In this document: positions 50,880 to 59,479 of the stretch, piece after piece
Numbering within the stretch: position 1 is the first letter of the stretch
How the letters are laid out: every line of letters begins with the position of its first letter
DNA from: Methylobacterium sp. Leaf104
Lineage (GTDB): Bacteria > Pseudomonadota > Alphaproteobacteria > Rhizobiales > Beijerinckiaceae
Length of the DNA: 64,000 nt
Direction of reading: 5' to 3'
NCBI RefSeq assembly: GCF_001422885.1
Contig: NZ_LMMZ01000006.1
Coordinates: 1 to 64,000 of the forward strand
Translations under genes and position numbers: made by a program
Notes under the pieces: generated by a model
Databases searched by the model: none
Seen by the model: only the letters and a program-made list of their open reading frames with translations
What the model was told of the DNA's origin: nothing

Positions 50880-51635
50880 ATGTCCGAACCCCGCCCCTCG
50901 CTGCAAAGACGGCTGCGCCTGCCGATCCTGGTCGGTCTGGCGCTGGCCTGCACGACAGCGGCGGTACGGGCTCAGAGCCTCTCGGTCGATCTCGGCACGG
51001 GCGGGGTGACCGAGCGGGCGCTGCAGCTCGTCGCGCTCCTCACCGTTCTGGCCCTGGCGCCCTCGGTTCTGGTGATGGCCACCTCCTTCACCCGGATCGT
51101 GGTGGTGCTGTCGATCCTGCGCTCGGCTCTGGGCACCCAGAGCGCGCCGCCGAACGCCGTGGTCACAAGCCTCGCGCTGTTCCTCACCGCGTTCGTCATG
51201 GCGCCGGTGGGGCGGGAAGCCTACCGCACCGGCATCGAGCCGCTGATCGCGGGGCAGATCACCCAGAGCGTCGCCTTCGAGCGGGCCTCTGCCCCGTTCA
51301 AGACCTTCATGCTGAAGAACGTGCGCGAGAAGGACCTCAAGCTCTTCCTCGACATGGCGAAGGCCCCGGTGCCGGCGGGACCCGAAGCCGTCGGCCTGGA
51401 GGTGGTGACGCCGGCCTTCATGATCTCCGAGCTGCGCCGAGCCTTCGAGATCGGCTTCCTGCTGTTCATCCCCTTCCTGATCATCGACCTCGTGGTCGCC
51501 TCGATCCTGATGGCCGTCGGCATGATGATGGTGCCGCCCGCCACCGTGGCCCTGCCGTTCAAGCTGATCTTCTTCGTTCTCGTCGACGGCTGGACCCTGG
51601 TGGCCGGCTCCCTGGTGCAGAGCTACGGCACCTGA
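50880..51635 (+). CDS. fliP: Flagellar biosynthesis protein FliP
   Basis: This 251-residue export-gate protein has a cleavable N-terminal hydrophobic segment and the signatures LALAPSVLVMATSFTRIVVVLSILRSALGTQ and FEIGFLLFIPFLIIDLVVASILMAVGMMMVPP. It forms the core of the FliPQR complex. It lies 136 bp after fliO and is followed by a hairpin facing the convergent DUF3606 gene. Confidence 0.97.
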   Translation: MSEPRPSLQRRLRLPILVGLALACTTAAVRAQSLSVDLGTGGVTERALQLVALLTVLALAPSVLVMATSFTRIVVVLSILRSALGTQSAPPNAVVTSLALFLTAFVMAPVGREAYRTGIEPLIAGQITQSVAFERASAPFKTFMLKNVREKDLKLFLDMAKAPVPAGPEAVGLEVVTPAFMISELRRAFEIGFLLFIPFLIIDLVVASILMAVGMMMVPPATVALPFKLIFFVLVDGWTLVAGSLVQSYGT

Positions 51636-51661
51636 GCGTCAGCGCGGACGGCGAGCGCACA

Positions 51662-51688
51662 GGAAAAAGGGCGCCCGAGAGCGCCCTT
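51662..51688 (-). terminator. Terminator of the DUF3606 gene
   Basis: An 8-bp perfect stem AAGGGCGC / GCGCCCTT (51667-51674 and 51681-51688) with a 6-base loop, read on the minus strand, continues into TTTCC, giving five T in a row. It also lies behind fliP. Confidence 0.82.
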
Positions 51689-51717
51689 CACCGCCAGCCA
51701 GCGAACTGTGCGAGCGA

Positions 51718-51891
51718 TCAGCGCTCGAGATAGCTCTTGAGGGTCGAGATGCGGTTGCCGACGAGGCGGACCGCGCGCTTCAGGCGGTCCTCCGACACGC
51801 CGAGGCGTGTGGCCATCGCGGTGCGCTGCTGGCTGTCGAAGATGTCGAGGTGGGTCTTTCCGGTCTTGGTGTCGAGCGGTTCCGTGAGCAT
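51718..51891 (-). CDS. DUF3606 domain-containing small protein
   Basis: This 57-residue protein starts MLTEPLDTKTGKTHLDIFDS and continues RTAMATRLGVSEDRLKRAVR, ending STLKSYLER. The pattern is that of DUF3606, a short helical domain of unknown function common in Rhizobiales. A clear hairpin terminator follows. It is too short for many gene finders but has a good start, normal composition and its own terminator. Confidence 0.85.
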   Translation of the reverse strand: MLTEPLDTKTGKTHLDIFDSQQRTAMATRLGVSEDRLKRAVRLVGNRISTLKSYLER

Positions 51892-52082
51892 GGGGAGGCC
51901 TCTGCTGTGCCGGCTGGAACGTGCGCCGCACGGGTGATAGCGATTGAGGGCAGAACGTGGCGCGGACGCGTTTGTTGCGCTCGCGCGAACAGAATTCGCC
52001 GAATCGCATCAAGCTTTTACGCCGCATGGTGGACCCGCTCCCGAAACGCGCGTCCGGCGCCTCCGAGCGGCGTCGGCGCGGT

Positions 52083-55000
52083 TCAGCCAGGCGGTGTCGC
52101 CGGGGTCTGCGCGTCGGCAAGCGCATCCGCTTCGCCCTTGCCCGGAGCCGGAACGGCGCTCTCGGGATAGCGCTTGCGGTACTCCGAGAGGAACGCCTGG
52201 AGGGTCTGGGCGCTGGTGGCCTTCTGCGCGATCTCGCGGAAGCCGGCGGTGCGGGTGGCGTTGAACTGGCTGAGGAGCGCGAAGGTGCGGGCATCGACGC
52301 TCTCGGCCATCGGACCCGCGAACTTCGCACGCAGGCGCTCCAGGCTGAGGGTCTCGCTGGCGAGCCCGTAGGCGATCGCCGCCCGCAGCACGTCCGTCCG
52401 GGCGGCGTCGTCGAGGGGGGCGCGCCGGCGCCAGGCATCGCCGACCAGCGCCTCGTGGGCCTCCCCCGCCTCGCGCCAGCGCCGCCCGGTCCACAGGATG
52501 TCGGCGCGAAGGCGCTCGGCATCCGCCCCCGTTTCGCCCTCAATGGTCTCCAGGGCGAGGTCGGTGCGGGACAGGTCGGACAGGGCGCGGGCCCGCAGCA
52601 GGGCCCGCGCGCGGCGAAGGTCCTCCGGCAGTTCCGGCAGGTAGGTGACGTCGAGCGTCTGGAGGGCCTGGAGCGGCTTCTCGTCCATGAGGCGGATCGC
52701 GGCGAGCCGCGCCGCGACACCGGCTCGGCTCGCGCCGGTCAGGCGGTGATCGACCTGATGCTGCAGCAGCTCGCCCGCCGAATCAAGGAGATCGAGTTCG
52801 ACGAGCCGGTCGGACAGGCGGCGGACGATCTCGTCGCCGCGTCGGCCCAGGGGTGCGAAGTCCTTGAAGTCGAAATACATCGCCAGGGCCTCGACCCCCG
52901 GCACCTTGAGGCTTCGTTCGCCGAGATAGAGGTCGTCGAAGAGCGCCTGAGCCATGTCGTGCACCTCGCGCACCACGGGCGTATCCGTCCCGAGGGCATC
53001 GGCGCGACGAGCGGTGAGGAGCGCCTGGCGCCAGCGCCCCGCCTCCATGTAGAGCTTGGCCAGGCCGGCGATCGTCCGCGGCTCGATGTCGCCGCCGTGC
53101 CAGGCCAGGGCCAGCCGCTCGAGGCGCTCGATGGCGTCCGCCGTCGGGAGCTTGCCGGCGGCGTGGCCGAGCAGGGTGGCGCGCAGGCGCGCCGCGGCGG
53201 CGACGTCCGCCTCGCTGCTTTCGCCGAGGCGCTCATAGGCATCGAGGGCGGCCACGGTCTGGCCCGTGACCTCGTCGATCCGCGCCCGCAGCAGCGAGAG
53301 GTCTTCCTGGGTCGGCCGGTCGGCGACCCGGGCGGCCGCAATGATCTGGCGGTTGGCCGAATCCCAGTCGCCGGTCTCGACCGCAGCCTCGGCCGCCGCG
53401 GTGCGCAGGAAGGCCTGGAGATCGGTCGGATAGCGGTCGAGCACGCTCGCCGTGGCGCGGAACGAGCCGTCCGCCGCACTCCAGCGGCCTTCGAGGGCCT
53501 CGACGTAACCCTGCCACAGGCGCGCCTCGGGATCGTTCCTGAGGATGTCGACGGCGAGGCCCGCGCGCGCGTCGCCGGTGCGCCCCATCAGGGCGTTGCC
53601 GATCACGGTCAGCATCGGAATGTCGCGCTGGCCGGCCAGGACCGGATCGTCCGAATAGATGCTGTTCAGGACGCCGAGGGCTTCCAACGACAGCCGATTG
53701 GCCAGCATGGTCCGGGCCAGAACCAGCCGGAGGGAGCCGCGCGAGGCACGCGGCGCCTCGGCGGCCGCCTGCAGCTGGTCGCGCATCAACTCGCGAATGT
53801 CGCCCCGCTGGGAAGATTCCCAAGGCCCCCGGTCGACGGCGAGATCGCTAAGCGTCGTGAGGGGGACCTCGGCCGGGCGCGCCACGCCCGAGACCGCCAT
53901 GCCCCCTTCGCGACCGATCGCGACCCCGTCGAGATCCGGTCGTACGAGGAGGTCGTCGGCCTGCGCCAGGACCGCGACGCCCTGGCGGCTCGGCAACAGC
54001 TCGAAATCGACGAAGGCCTGTCGCTTCGGGATGCCCGCCGGCTTCGGGCCGCGACCGGTGACGACGGCGATGCGCTCCCCGTCGAGCTTGAGCCAGGATG
54101 CGATGCCGGGGTTCGGCAGGCGTACGCCGATGCCGATCCGACCGGCCGGGTCGGTGATCCGGATCGCCGCGAGGGCCTCGCTCGCGGCCAGATTCTCACC
54201 GGCGACCAGTTCCCACCCGGTGGGCGCTTCGGCCGGGCCGACGGGCACGAGGTCGAACAGGCGGTCGCGCGGGACGGGAAAGCGCAAGGTCACGACGCGC
54301 CCGGTCCGCTGAGGTGGGCCGAGGGGCGTCAGCATCGGATCGCCGGGAGGCGCCCCGACGTCCTCCGCGGTCTCGAACACGAGGTTCGCGATGCCGGCCC
54401 GCTCGAACAGGGCGGCCGGAGGCAGGATCTTGAATGGAAAGACGAGGCCCGGACCGCTCGGGCGCGGGACCGTCACCACAGCGGGGGCCGTCGGTTTGTT
54501 CTCAGCGGGCTCCGCGCTCCGACCCGGCATGCGCACCGGAGGCTTGTCGGACCTGACTTCTGCGGTCCTGGGGTCGGCCGACTTGCTCTCGTCGAATTTG
54601 CTCTCGACGACCTTGGCCTCGCCGGCGGGCATCGCCCCCTCCCCGGCCTTCGCGTCCGCTGCCGCGGCGGATTTCGGCTTCTCGGCGGGTTTACGGACGA
54701 CGTCGAGGGTCGCCCCGTCCTCGTCGTGGAAGGTCCGGATCTCGTAGCCGGCGGCAGGGGTGACGAGGAGGCGGGCACCGGTCTCGTCGCCCTCGACCGC
54801 CAGGGCTTCGATCGCTGGCTTCAAGCGCCCCCGGGTGGCGACATCGTCGATCCGCCACGCGCCCGGAATGGCGAGGCGGGTGGCGGGGCCGACGGCGCCG
54901 AATTGCGGCGCGGCGGATGCCGGCGCTCGCAGGCTGAGGCGCGTCAGGGTCGGAAGATGGGCGAGTTCCAGCCGCAGGGTCTTCGGTTCGGCGGGCGGCC

Positions 55001-55514
55001 TCGCCGCGCGCAGGGCCGCTTCCGCCGCCTGGGTCCGCCGAAACAGCTCGGCCACCACCTCCGGCGGCATCGCCGGAGGCAGCCCGGTCCAATCCTGAGG
55101 CAGGAGGTCGACGAACACCGTCTCGCCGGCGTCCTGGACGTTGACGCGGTAGGGACGCTGCAGCGCGAGGCGCAGGCCGAGGCCGTCGGGATCGCGTCGG
55201 ACGGCGGAAACGTAGTCCGGCATCTCGGCGGCGATCTGCTCGGGACCGGCGCTCGCCTTCTCCGAGAAGCCGAGGACGAGGACGGATCCGGAAATGCGCG
55301 CCTTGACCGAAACGGGGGCGTCGAAGGTCAGGATGAGGCGACCGTAGCGCTCGATCTGCGCGCCCTTGATCGCCGTGAGGCGGGCGGCGATCGCGCCCGT
55401 GCCCCCGCACAGGGTCACGGCCACGATCGACATCGCGGCGAGTCCAGCCCGAAGCCGACGCCGTCGTGTCGGAATTCCGGCACCGAGAGCCATCGCAGGA
55501 TACGCCAAACCCAT
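52083..55514 (-). CDS. Large exported TPR protein of the fliLM cluster (AMIN-like N-terminus)
   Basis: This protein of about 1,143 residues has a basic N-terminus and hydrophobic segment (RAGLAAMSIVAVTLCGGTGAIA). The region after it (RYGRLILTFDAPVSVKA, YRVNVQDAGETVFVDLLP) is beta-rich and resembles an AMIN domain, which binds peptidoglycan in secretin and amidase partners. A low-complexity Pro/Lys/Glu linker lies near residues 270-330. The C-terminal half is helical with TPR-like repeats (for example AALDAYERLGESSEADVAAAARLRATLL). Starts at 55559, 55514 and 55493 are all possible. Its place after motE and IalB-like genes suggests a flagellar envelope role, unproven. Confidence 0.8.
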   Translation of the reverse strand: MGLAYPAMALGAGIPTRRRRLRAGLAAMSIVAVTLCGGTGAIAARLTAIKGAQIERYGRLILTFDAPVSVKARISGSVLVLGFSEKASAGPEQIAAEMPDYVSAVRRDPDGLGLRLALQRPYRVNVQDAGETVFVDLLPQDWTGLPPAMPPEVVAELFRRTQAAEAALRAARPPAEPKTLRLELAHLPTLTRLSLRAPASAAPQFGAVGPATRLAIPGAWRIDDVATRGRLKPAIEALAVEGDETGARLLVTPAAGYEIRTFHDEDGATLDVVRKPAEKPKSAAAADAKAGEGAMPAGEAKVVESKFDESKSADPRTAEVRSDKPPVRMPGRSAEPAENKPTAPAVVTVPRPSGPGLVFPFKILPPAALFERAGIANLVFETAEDVGAPPGDPMLTPLGPPQRTGRVVTLRFPVPRDRLFDLVPVGPAEAPTGWELVAGENLAASEALAAIRITDPAGRIGIGVRLPNPGIASWLKLDGERIAVVTGRGPKPAGIPKRQAFVDFELLPSRQGVAVLAQADDLLVRPDLDGVAIGREGGMAVSGVARPAEVPLTTLSDLAVDRGPWESSQRGDIRELMRDQLQAAAEAPRASRGSLRLVLARTMLANRLSLEALGVLNSIYSDDPVLAGQRDIPMLTVIGNALMGRTGDARAGLAVDILRNDPEARLWQGYVEALEGRWSAADGSFRATASVLDRYPTDLQAFLRTAAAEAAVETGDWDSANRQIIAAARVADRPTQEDLSLLRARIDEVTGQTVAALDAYERLGESSEADVAAAARLRATLLGHAAGKLPTADAIERLERLALAWHGGDIEPRTIAGLAKLYMEAGRWRQALLTARRADALGTDTPVVREVHDMAQALFDDLYLGERSLKVPGVEALAMYFDFKDFAPLGRRGDEIVRRLSDRLVELDLLDSAGELLQHQVDHRLTGASRAGVAARLAAIRLMDEKPLQALQTLDVTYLPELPEDLRRARALLRARALSDLSRTDLALETIEGETGADAERLRADILWTGRRWREAGEAHEALVGDAWRRRAPLDDAARTDVLRAAIAYGLASETLSLERLRAKFAGPMAESVDARTFALLSQFNATRTAGFREIAQKATSAQTLQAFLSEYRKRYPESAVPAPGKGEADALADAQTPATPPG

Positions 55515-55585
55515 GGGACGGACCCGCTCGCACCCGAGCCGGTTCGCCTTACGCCGCACTGTCCGGGTACTCTCGCCCGTCGAGG

Positions 55586-55600
55586 CTAACGGGCGCTTAA
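55586..55600 (-). promoter_or_regulatory. CtrA-like box (one mismatch) before the TPR gene
   Basis: CTAACGGGCGCTTAA matches TTAA-N7-TTAA at seven of eight fixed positions and shares the TAACG core of the three perfect boxes in this window. It lies 72 bp before the TPR gene start in a 112-bp gap. Confidence 0.45.
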
Positions 55601-55626
55601 GACGCCGGGCGGCTTTGTCCCGACCG

Positions 55627-56040
55627 CTAACGTTTCGCGATCAGGCCAGGGATCGTCCGGCCGGTCTCGCCGAAATTCTCGGCGGCGCGGGCACAGTTGG
55701 CCGGAACGTCCTTGCCGTAGATCTCCGTATAGGCCCGGCTGCGGAGCTTGAGGTCGCCTTGCGCGAGATCGTCCGGCGCGACACCGAGGCCCGAGACGAC
55801 GGCGTTCAAGCGCTCGGTGTTCGGCTTGAGATCCGGACAGGACGTCTCCACGAAGGCGAGCAGGCCGGCGAGCTTGGCCGCGCTGTTCTTCTGGCGCTCG
55901 GCCCTGGCCTCGGCCGCCGTCGGCGGGGGGCCGGGCGGCTTCTCCGGAGGCTGCTCCTCCTGGGCACGCGCGGAGTGCGCCAGCGATCCGGCCAGCAGCA
56001 GGGCGGTCAGGCTTCGGGTCAGCAGGGCCGATCTCTTCAC
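55627..56040 (-). CDS. Small exported protein, unknown function
   Basis: This 137-residue protein has a GTG start with GAGGAG seven bases upstream and a signal peptide (KRSALLTRSLTALLLAGSLAHSARAQ). The mature part opens with a Pro/Glu stretch and has two widely spaced cysteines (VETSCPDLKPN and VPANCARAAENF). The ending is helical. I do not know the family. It lies 38 bp behind the IalB-like gene and appears to be part of the fliL-fliM transcript unit. Confidence 0.75.
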   Translation of the reverse strand: MKRSALLTRSLTALLLAGSLAHSARAQEEQPPEKPPGPPPTAAEARAERQKNSAAKLAGLLAFVETSCPDLKPNTERLNAVVSGLGVAPDDLAQGDLKLRSRAYTEIYGKDVPANCARAAENFGETGRTIPGLIAKR

Positions 56041-56078
56041 GGGTACGCTCCTCGGGTTCGGCCCCGCCACGGTCCGGC

Positions 56079-56744
56079 TCAGTTCGTCAGGGCGGCGGCG
56101 CGGGCCAGCGCATTGGCGAAACCTTCGAGCGGAACCGTGATGGTCACCGGGTCCTTGGCCTCCGGCTTGATCCCGGACACCAGCAGGCTCTTGGCGGTCT
56201 TCATCGTGTCGGTCGCCAGGGTGGGCAGGCTGATCGGGACGAGACATCCCTCCTGGCTGCAGGACAGATAGGGCGCGCCCTTGCCGAGCACGGCCTCGTC
56301 GAGCTTGAACGAGATGCCGGGCTCGATGGCGAGGCCGAGGGGCATCAGGATGAAGCCCTGGGCCCGGCCTTCGCTCGGCGGCCGGATCTCCAGCGCGAAT
56401 TCCCGCCGGCCCTTGGCGCCCTGGGCCTGCATGATCGCACATTCGGCCTTCGCCTCGGGTTTGGCCTCCCTGGCGCAGGTCACGGTCCAGTCGCCATAGA
56501 CCTCGCTCAGGGAGGTCGCGCCCGCGGGCCAGCCGGCGACGGGCGCCGGTGTCGCGGCAGCGGTCGGGGTGGGCGCCGCTTGCTTGGCGGACGCCGGCTT
56601 CGGCGGTGCGGGCTTGCGCGGCTTCGGCTTGGCCGGCGCCTCGGCGGCCTCCGGTACTTCGGCGTCCTGCGCGCGGGCGGGGGCCGTCGTCAGGAGGGCG
56701 AGGCCAAAGGCGGCGAGGACTCGAATCAGGCTGGTGGACGGCAC
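56079..56744 (-). CDS. Invasion-associated locus B (IalB) family protein
   Basis: This 221-residue exported protein has a GTG start, a signal peptide (to APARAQ, about residue 25), an Ala/Pro/Lys-rich linker (residues 30-70) and the IalB domain. The domain has WTVTCAREAKPEAKAECAIMQAQ, FALEIRPPSEG, GFILMPLGLAIEPGISF and YLSCSQEGCLVPISL, with the paired cysteines of the family. IalB of Bartonella is linked to erythrocyte invasion, but the family is widespread in harmless alphaproteobacteria as a periplasmic chaperone-like protein. Its place between a MotE-like gene and another secreted protein is notable. Confidence 0.85.
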   Translation of the reverse strand: MPSTSLIRVLAAFGLALLTTAPARAQDAEVPEAAEAPAKPKPRKPAPPKPASAKQAAPTPTAAATPAPVAGWPAGATSLSEVYGDWTVTCAREAKPEAKAECAIMQAQGAKGRREFALEIRPPSEGRAQGFILMPLGLAIEPGISFKLDEAVLGKGAPYLSCSQEGCLVPISLPTLATDTMKTAKSLLVSGIKPEAKDPVTITVPLEGFANALARAAALTN

Positions 56745-56868
56745 GTGCTTTGGCTCCCGGAATCCGCGCGGCGGGGACCTGACCCGCCCGGGATGCCTGC
56801 CCCTAGTCGGGCGCGGCCGAACGCGCAATGGACGCCGGCACAACCCGGTGGACGAGCGCCTGCAAGGC

Positions 56869-57684
56869 TCAGCGCCGCGGCGGGGGCTGCATCGGTGCGT
56901 CGATCGCCGGCAATTCGTTGGGACCGAGCCCGGCCGCGACCGTCGCGGCCGGGCCGCCGCCTTGCCCGCGGGCCCGGTTGGCCAGGGCCACGGTGAGCTT
57001 CTCGGCGGGTTCCGACTGCATGAGGGCCAGCACCTCGGCCATCTTGCGGGGGTTCATCGCCAGGACGATGGGCACGAGCACGTCGAGGCTGAGCCGGTCG
57101 AACACCCGCGCGGCGTCCTTGGGCTTCATCGTCTCGTACATCGTGACGATGTTCTTCAGCGCCGCGCGCTCGGCTTCCGCGCGCTGCGAGCCGCCTCCCT
57201 CGGCCTTGTCCTCGCCCTGCTTCAGGGTGTCGACGCCCTCCTCGAGCTTGCGCTCCGCGGTGCCGAGAAGCTGCTCGCGCAGGTCCAGGGCGTCGCTGCG
57301 CTGCTTCAGGGTGTCCCGCCGCGCGGCGAGCCGCTCCAGGATCGCGCGCTCGGAGGCCGGCATCGGCTCCGGGGGCGGCGGCGGACGGGAGGCCGGCTTC
57401 TCCGGCTCCGGAGGCTTCTCCGGCTCCTTCGGGGTGACCGAGCCGGTGGTGGAGGGATCGGCGGGCTCGTAGTTCGTGCGGGCCTTGGCGAGGACGCGCG
57501 CGAATTCGGGCAGCGGCGCCGTGAGATCCGGCTTGGATTCTTCGACGGCGATGGCCGCGACCTTCAGCACCAGAAGCCCGGCGGCCGCGAGGGTCACGGC
57601 ATCGATCAGGCGCAGCTTCAGCGGCCGCGTCTGACGGAACCGGACGAAGCTGTTGGATCGCCTGGCGGGCGCCGGCTTCGTCAT
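56869..57684 (-). CDS. MotE-like flagellar protein
   Basis: This 271-residue protein has one membrane helix near residues 28-47 (AVTLAAAGLLVLKVAAIAV), a Pro/Glu-rich periplasmic linker, a coiled coil (ILERLAARRDTLKQRSDALDLREQLLGTAERKLEEGV) and an MgtE-N-like domain at the end (NIVTMYETMKPKDAARVFDRLSLDVLVPIVLAMNPRKMAEVLALM). This layout is that of MotE, the chaperone of MotC in rhizobia. Its start overlaps the DUF6468 stop by four bases. Confidence 0.82.
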   Translation of the reverse strand: MTKPAPARRSNSFVRFRQTRPLKLRLIDAVTLAAAGLLVLKVAAIAVEESKPDLTAPLPEFARVLAKARTNYEPADPSTTGSVTPKEPEKPPEPEKPASRPPPPPEPMPASERAILERLAARRDTLKQRSDALDLREQLLGTAERKLEEGVDTLKQGEDKAEGGGSQRAEAERAALKNIVTMYETMKPKDAARVFDRLSLDVLVPIVLAMNPRKMAEVLALMQSEPAEKLTVALANRARGQGGGPAATVAAGLGPNELPAIDAPMQPPPRR

Positions 57685-58196
57685 GCGGCCTTGCTCCGCA
57701 GCCGGCCGAGGGCGCGCTCGGACATGGCGAGAGCGGCCGCGGCTGCGACCCCGAGGCGCTCGCCGTTGGGGCTCGGCGGCGCGACCCGGACGGGCGGAAC
57801 CACGCGCTCGAGATCGCGCGGTTCCGACGCCGGCGCCGGGCTCGCGGTCCGCGCGATCTCGCGGGCCGGGGTGGCCTGGGCGACGATGGAGGCGATGCGG
57901 GCGATCACCGTCTCACCGGCCGCCACGTGCGCGGCGAGATCCGTGGCGTAGCGCTCGGCGGTGCCGAGGCGGTCGGCCAGGGTCCGGTCACACTCGTCCA
58001 GGGTCGCGCGCAGGCCGACGATGGCCCGCTCCGCGGTGGAACTCGCCATGACGAGGTCGCCGATGGTCTGGCGCAGGGCCGCCTCGTCGGCCTTGAGCTT
58101 GGTGATGCGGCCGCTCAGGCGCATCGAGGAGACGATGCTGGCGACGAGCAGGACGGCGACGAGGCCGTCGGCGAGGAGGGTGACGAGGAGACTCAT
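57681..58196 (-). CDS. DUF6468 domain-containing flagellar-cluster protein
   Basis: This 171-residue protein has an N-terminal membrane helix (LVTLLADGLVAVLLVASIVSSM), a helical segment (RITKLKADEAALRQTIGDLVMASSTAERAIVGLRATL) of DUF6468 type and a disordered Pro-rich end. It regularly stands between fliM and the MotE-like gene in alphaproteobacteria, but its role is unknown. ATG 58196 is used; a GTG at 58211 overlaps the fliM stop. Confidence 0.8.
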   Translation of the reverse strand: MSLLVTLLADGLVAVLLVASIVSSMRLSGRITKLKADEAALRQTIGDLVMASSTAERAIVGLRATLDECDRTLADRLGTAERYATDLAAHVAAGETVIARIASIVAQATPAREIARTASPAPASEPRDLERVVPPVRVAPPSPNGERLGVAAAAALAMSERALGRLRSKAA

Positions 58197-58207
58197 GGCT
58201 GGTCGCG

Positions 58208-59425
58208 TCACCCGTCGTTGCGGTTGTTCATGGAGGCCTCGAAGGCCTGGAGCGTGGTGCGCGACCGGCGCAGGGGCCGGGTGAGCTGCACCGCGATGTT
58301 GTCGTCGATCCGGCCGATCCGCCCCTGCGTCAGGGCCCAGTCGCCGCAGCGGACCGCGATGAGGTCCGAGGGCTTGGTGTCGAACATCAGGGTGTCCCCG
58401 ACCTTGAGCGACAGCACCTTCTTGAGCGGCAGCATCATCTCGTGCAGCACCGCCTCCATGGTCGCGTCGGCCTGCCAGATCTCGGTGGCGAGGTGGCTTT
58501 CCCAGACGTGGTCGCGGCCGAGCTTCTCGCCCATGAAGCTCTGCATCAGCAGTTCACGGATCGGCTCGATGGTGGCGTAGGGGAACAGGATCTGCAGCAG
58601 GCCGCCGCGCCCGTCCATGTCCAGCTTGAGGCTGATCAGGATCGCGGCGTTGGCGGGCCGGGTGATGGTGGCGAAGCGCGGGTTGGTCTCGATCCGGTCG
58701 ATGGCGAAGCGCACCGGCGAGAGCGGCTGGAACGAGAGCTCGAGGTCCGTGAGGATGATCTCCACGAGGCGCCGCACGAGCTGCATCTCGATGGTGGTGA
58801 AGGGCCGCCCGTCGAGGCGGGTCGACGAGCCGCCGCGCTTGCCGCCGAGGAGCAGGTCCAGGGTCGAGTAGGCGAGGTTCGACTCCACGGTGACGAGCCC
58901 TGAATTCTCCCAGGCATCGGCGCGGAAGACGCCGAGCAGGGTCGGCAGCGGAATCGCGTTGAGATAGTCGCCGAAGCGCACCGAAGTGATGTTGTCGAGG
59001 GTCACCTCGACGTTGTCCTGGAAGAAGTTGCGCAGGCTCGTCGACAACAACCGGATCATCCGGTCGAAGACGATTTCCAGCATCGGAAGGCGTTCGTACT
59101 GGACGACGCCGGAATCGACGATGGCGCGGACGCCGCCCGCCCCGGAGGCCGAGAGCTCGCGCAGGGAGAAGCCGAGGACGCCGTCGATCTCGTCCTGGTT
59201 CAGGATGCGGTCGTTGCCGGCGAGTTCGGGGAGATTGTCGGTCTCCCCGTCCTCGATCATCGTCGCCCATTCGGCGGCGACGTCGCTGGCATGGGTCGTG
59301 GTGCCCTGCTCGGCCAGCGCCGCGCCCCACTCGTCGGCGAGCGAGGCTTCACCGCCCTCGCCGTTCTGGGCGATGAGTGCGGCGGCCCAGTCGTCCTCGT
59401 CGATCTCGTCGTCCGGTCCGGCCAT
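58208..59425 (-). CDS. fliM: Flagellar motor switch protein FliM with triplicated N-terminal motif
   Basis: This 405-residue C-ring protein sets the direction or speed of rotation. The CheY-binding motif, usually at the extreme N-terminus, is here ILNQDEIDGVLGF at residues 74-86. It is preceded by three tandem 20-residue units each with an acidic-Trp core (W13, W33, W53; DDWAAAL, DEWGAAL, AEWATMI). The middle CheC-like domain (YERLPMLEIVFDRMIRLLSTSLRNFF) and the FliN-like C-terminus (LKVGDTLMFDTKPSDLIAVRCGD) are complete. ATG 59425 is chosen; a TTG at 59452 would add nine residues. Confidence 0.96.
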   Translation of the reverse strand: MAGPDDEIDEDDWAAALIAQNGEGGEASLADEWGAALAEQGTTTHASDVAAEWATMIEDGETDNLPELAGNDRILNQDEIDGVLGFSLRELSASGAGGVRAIVDSGVVQYERLPMLEIVFDRMIRLLSTSLRNFFQDNVEVTLDNITSVRFGDYLNAIPLPTLLGVFRADAWENSGLVTVESNLAYSTLDLLLGGKRGGSSTRLDGRPFTTIEMQLVRRLVEIILTDLELSFQPLSPVRFAIDRIETNPRFATITRPANAAILISLKLDMDGRGGLLQILFPYATIEPIRELLMQSFMGEKLGRDHVWESHLATEIWQADATMEAVLHEMMLPLKKVLSLKVGDTLMFDTKPSDLIAVRCGDWALTQGRIGRIDDNIAVQLTRPLRRSRTTLQAFEASMNNRNDG

Positions 59426-59479
59426 CAGACTCTCGTCACCTGCAAAACTCAAAAACTCCCGGCACGAGGCCGCGGCCGC

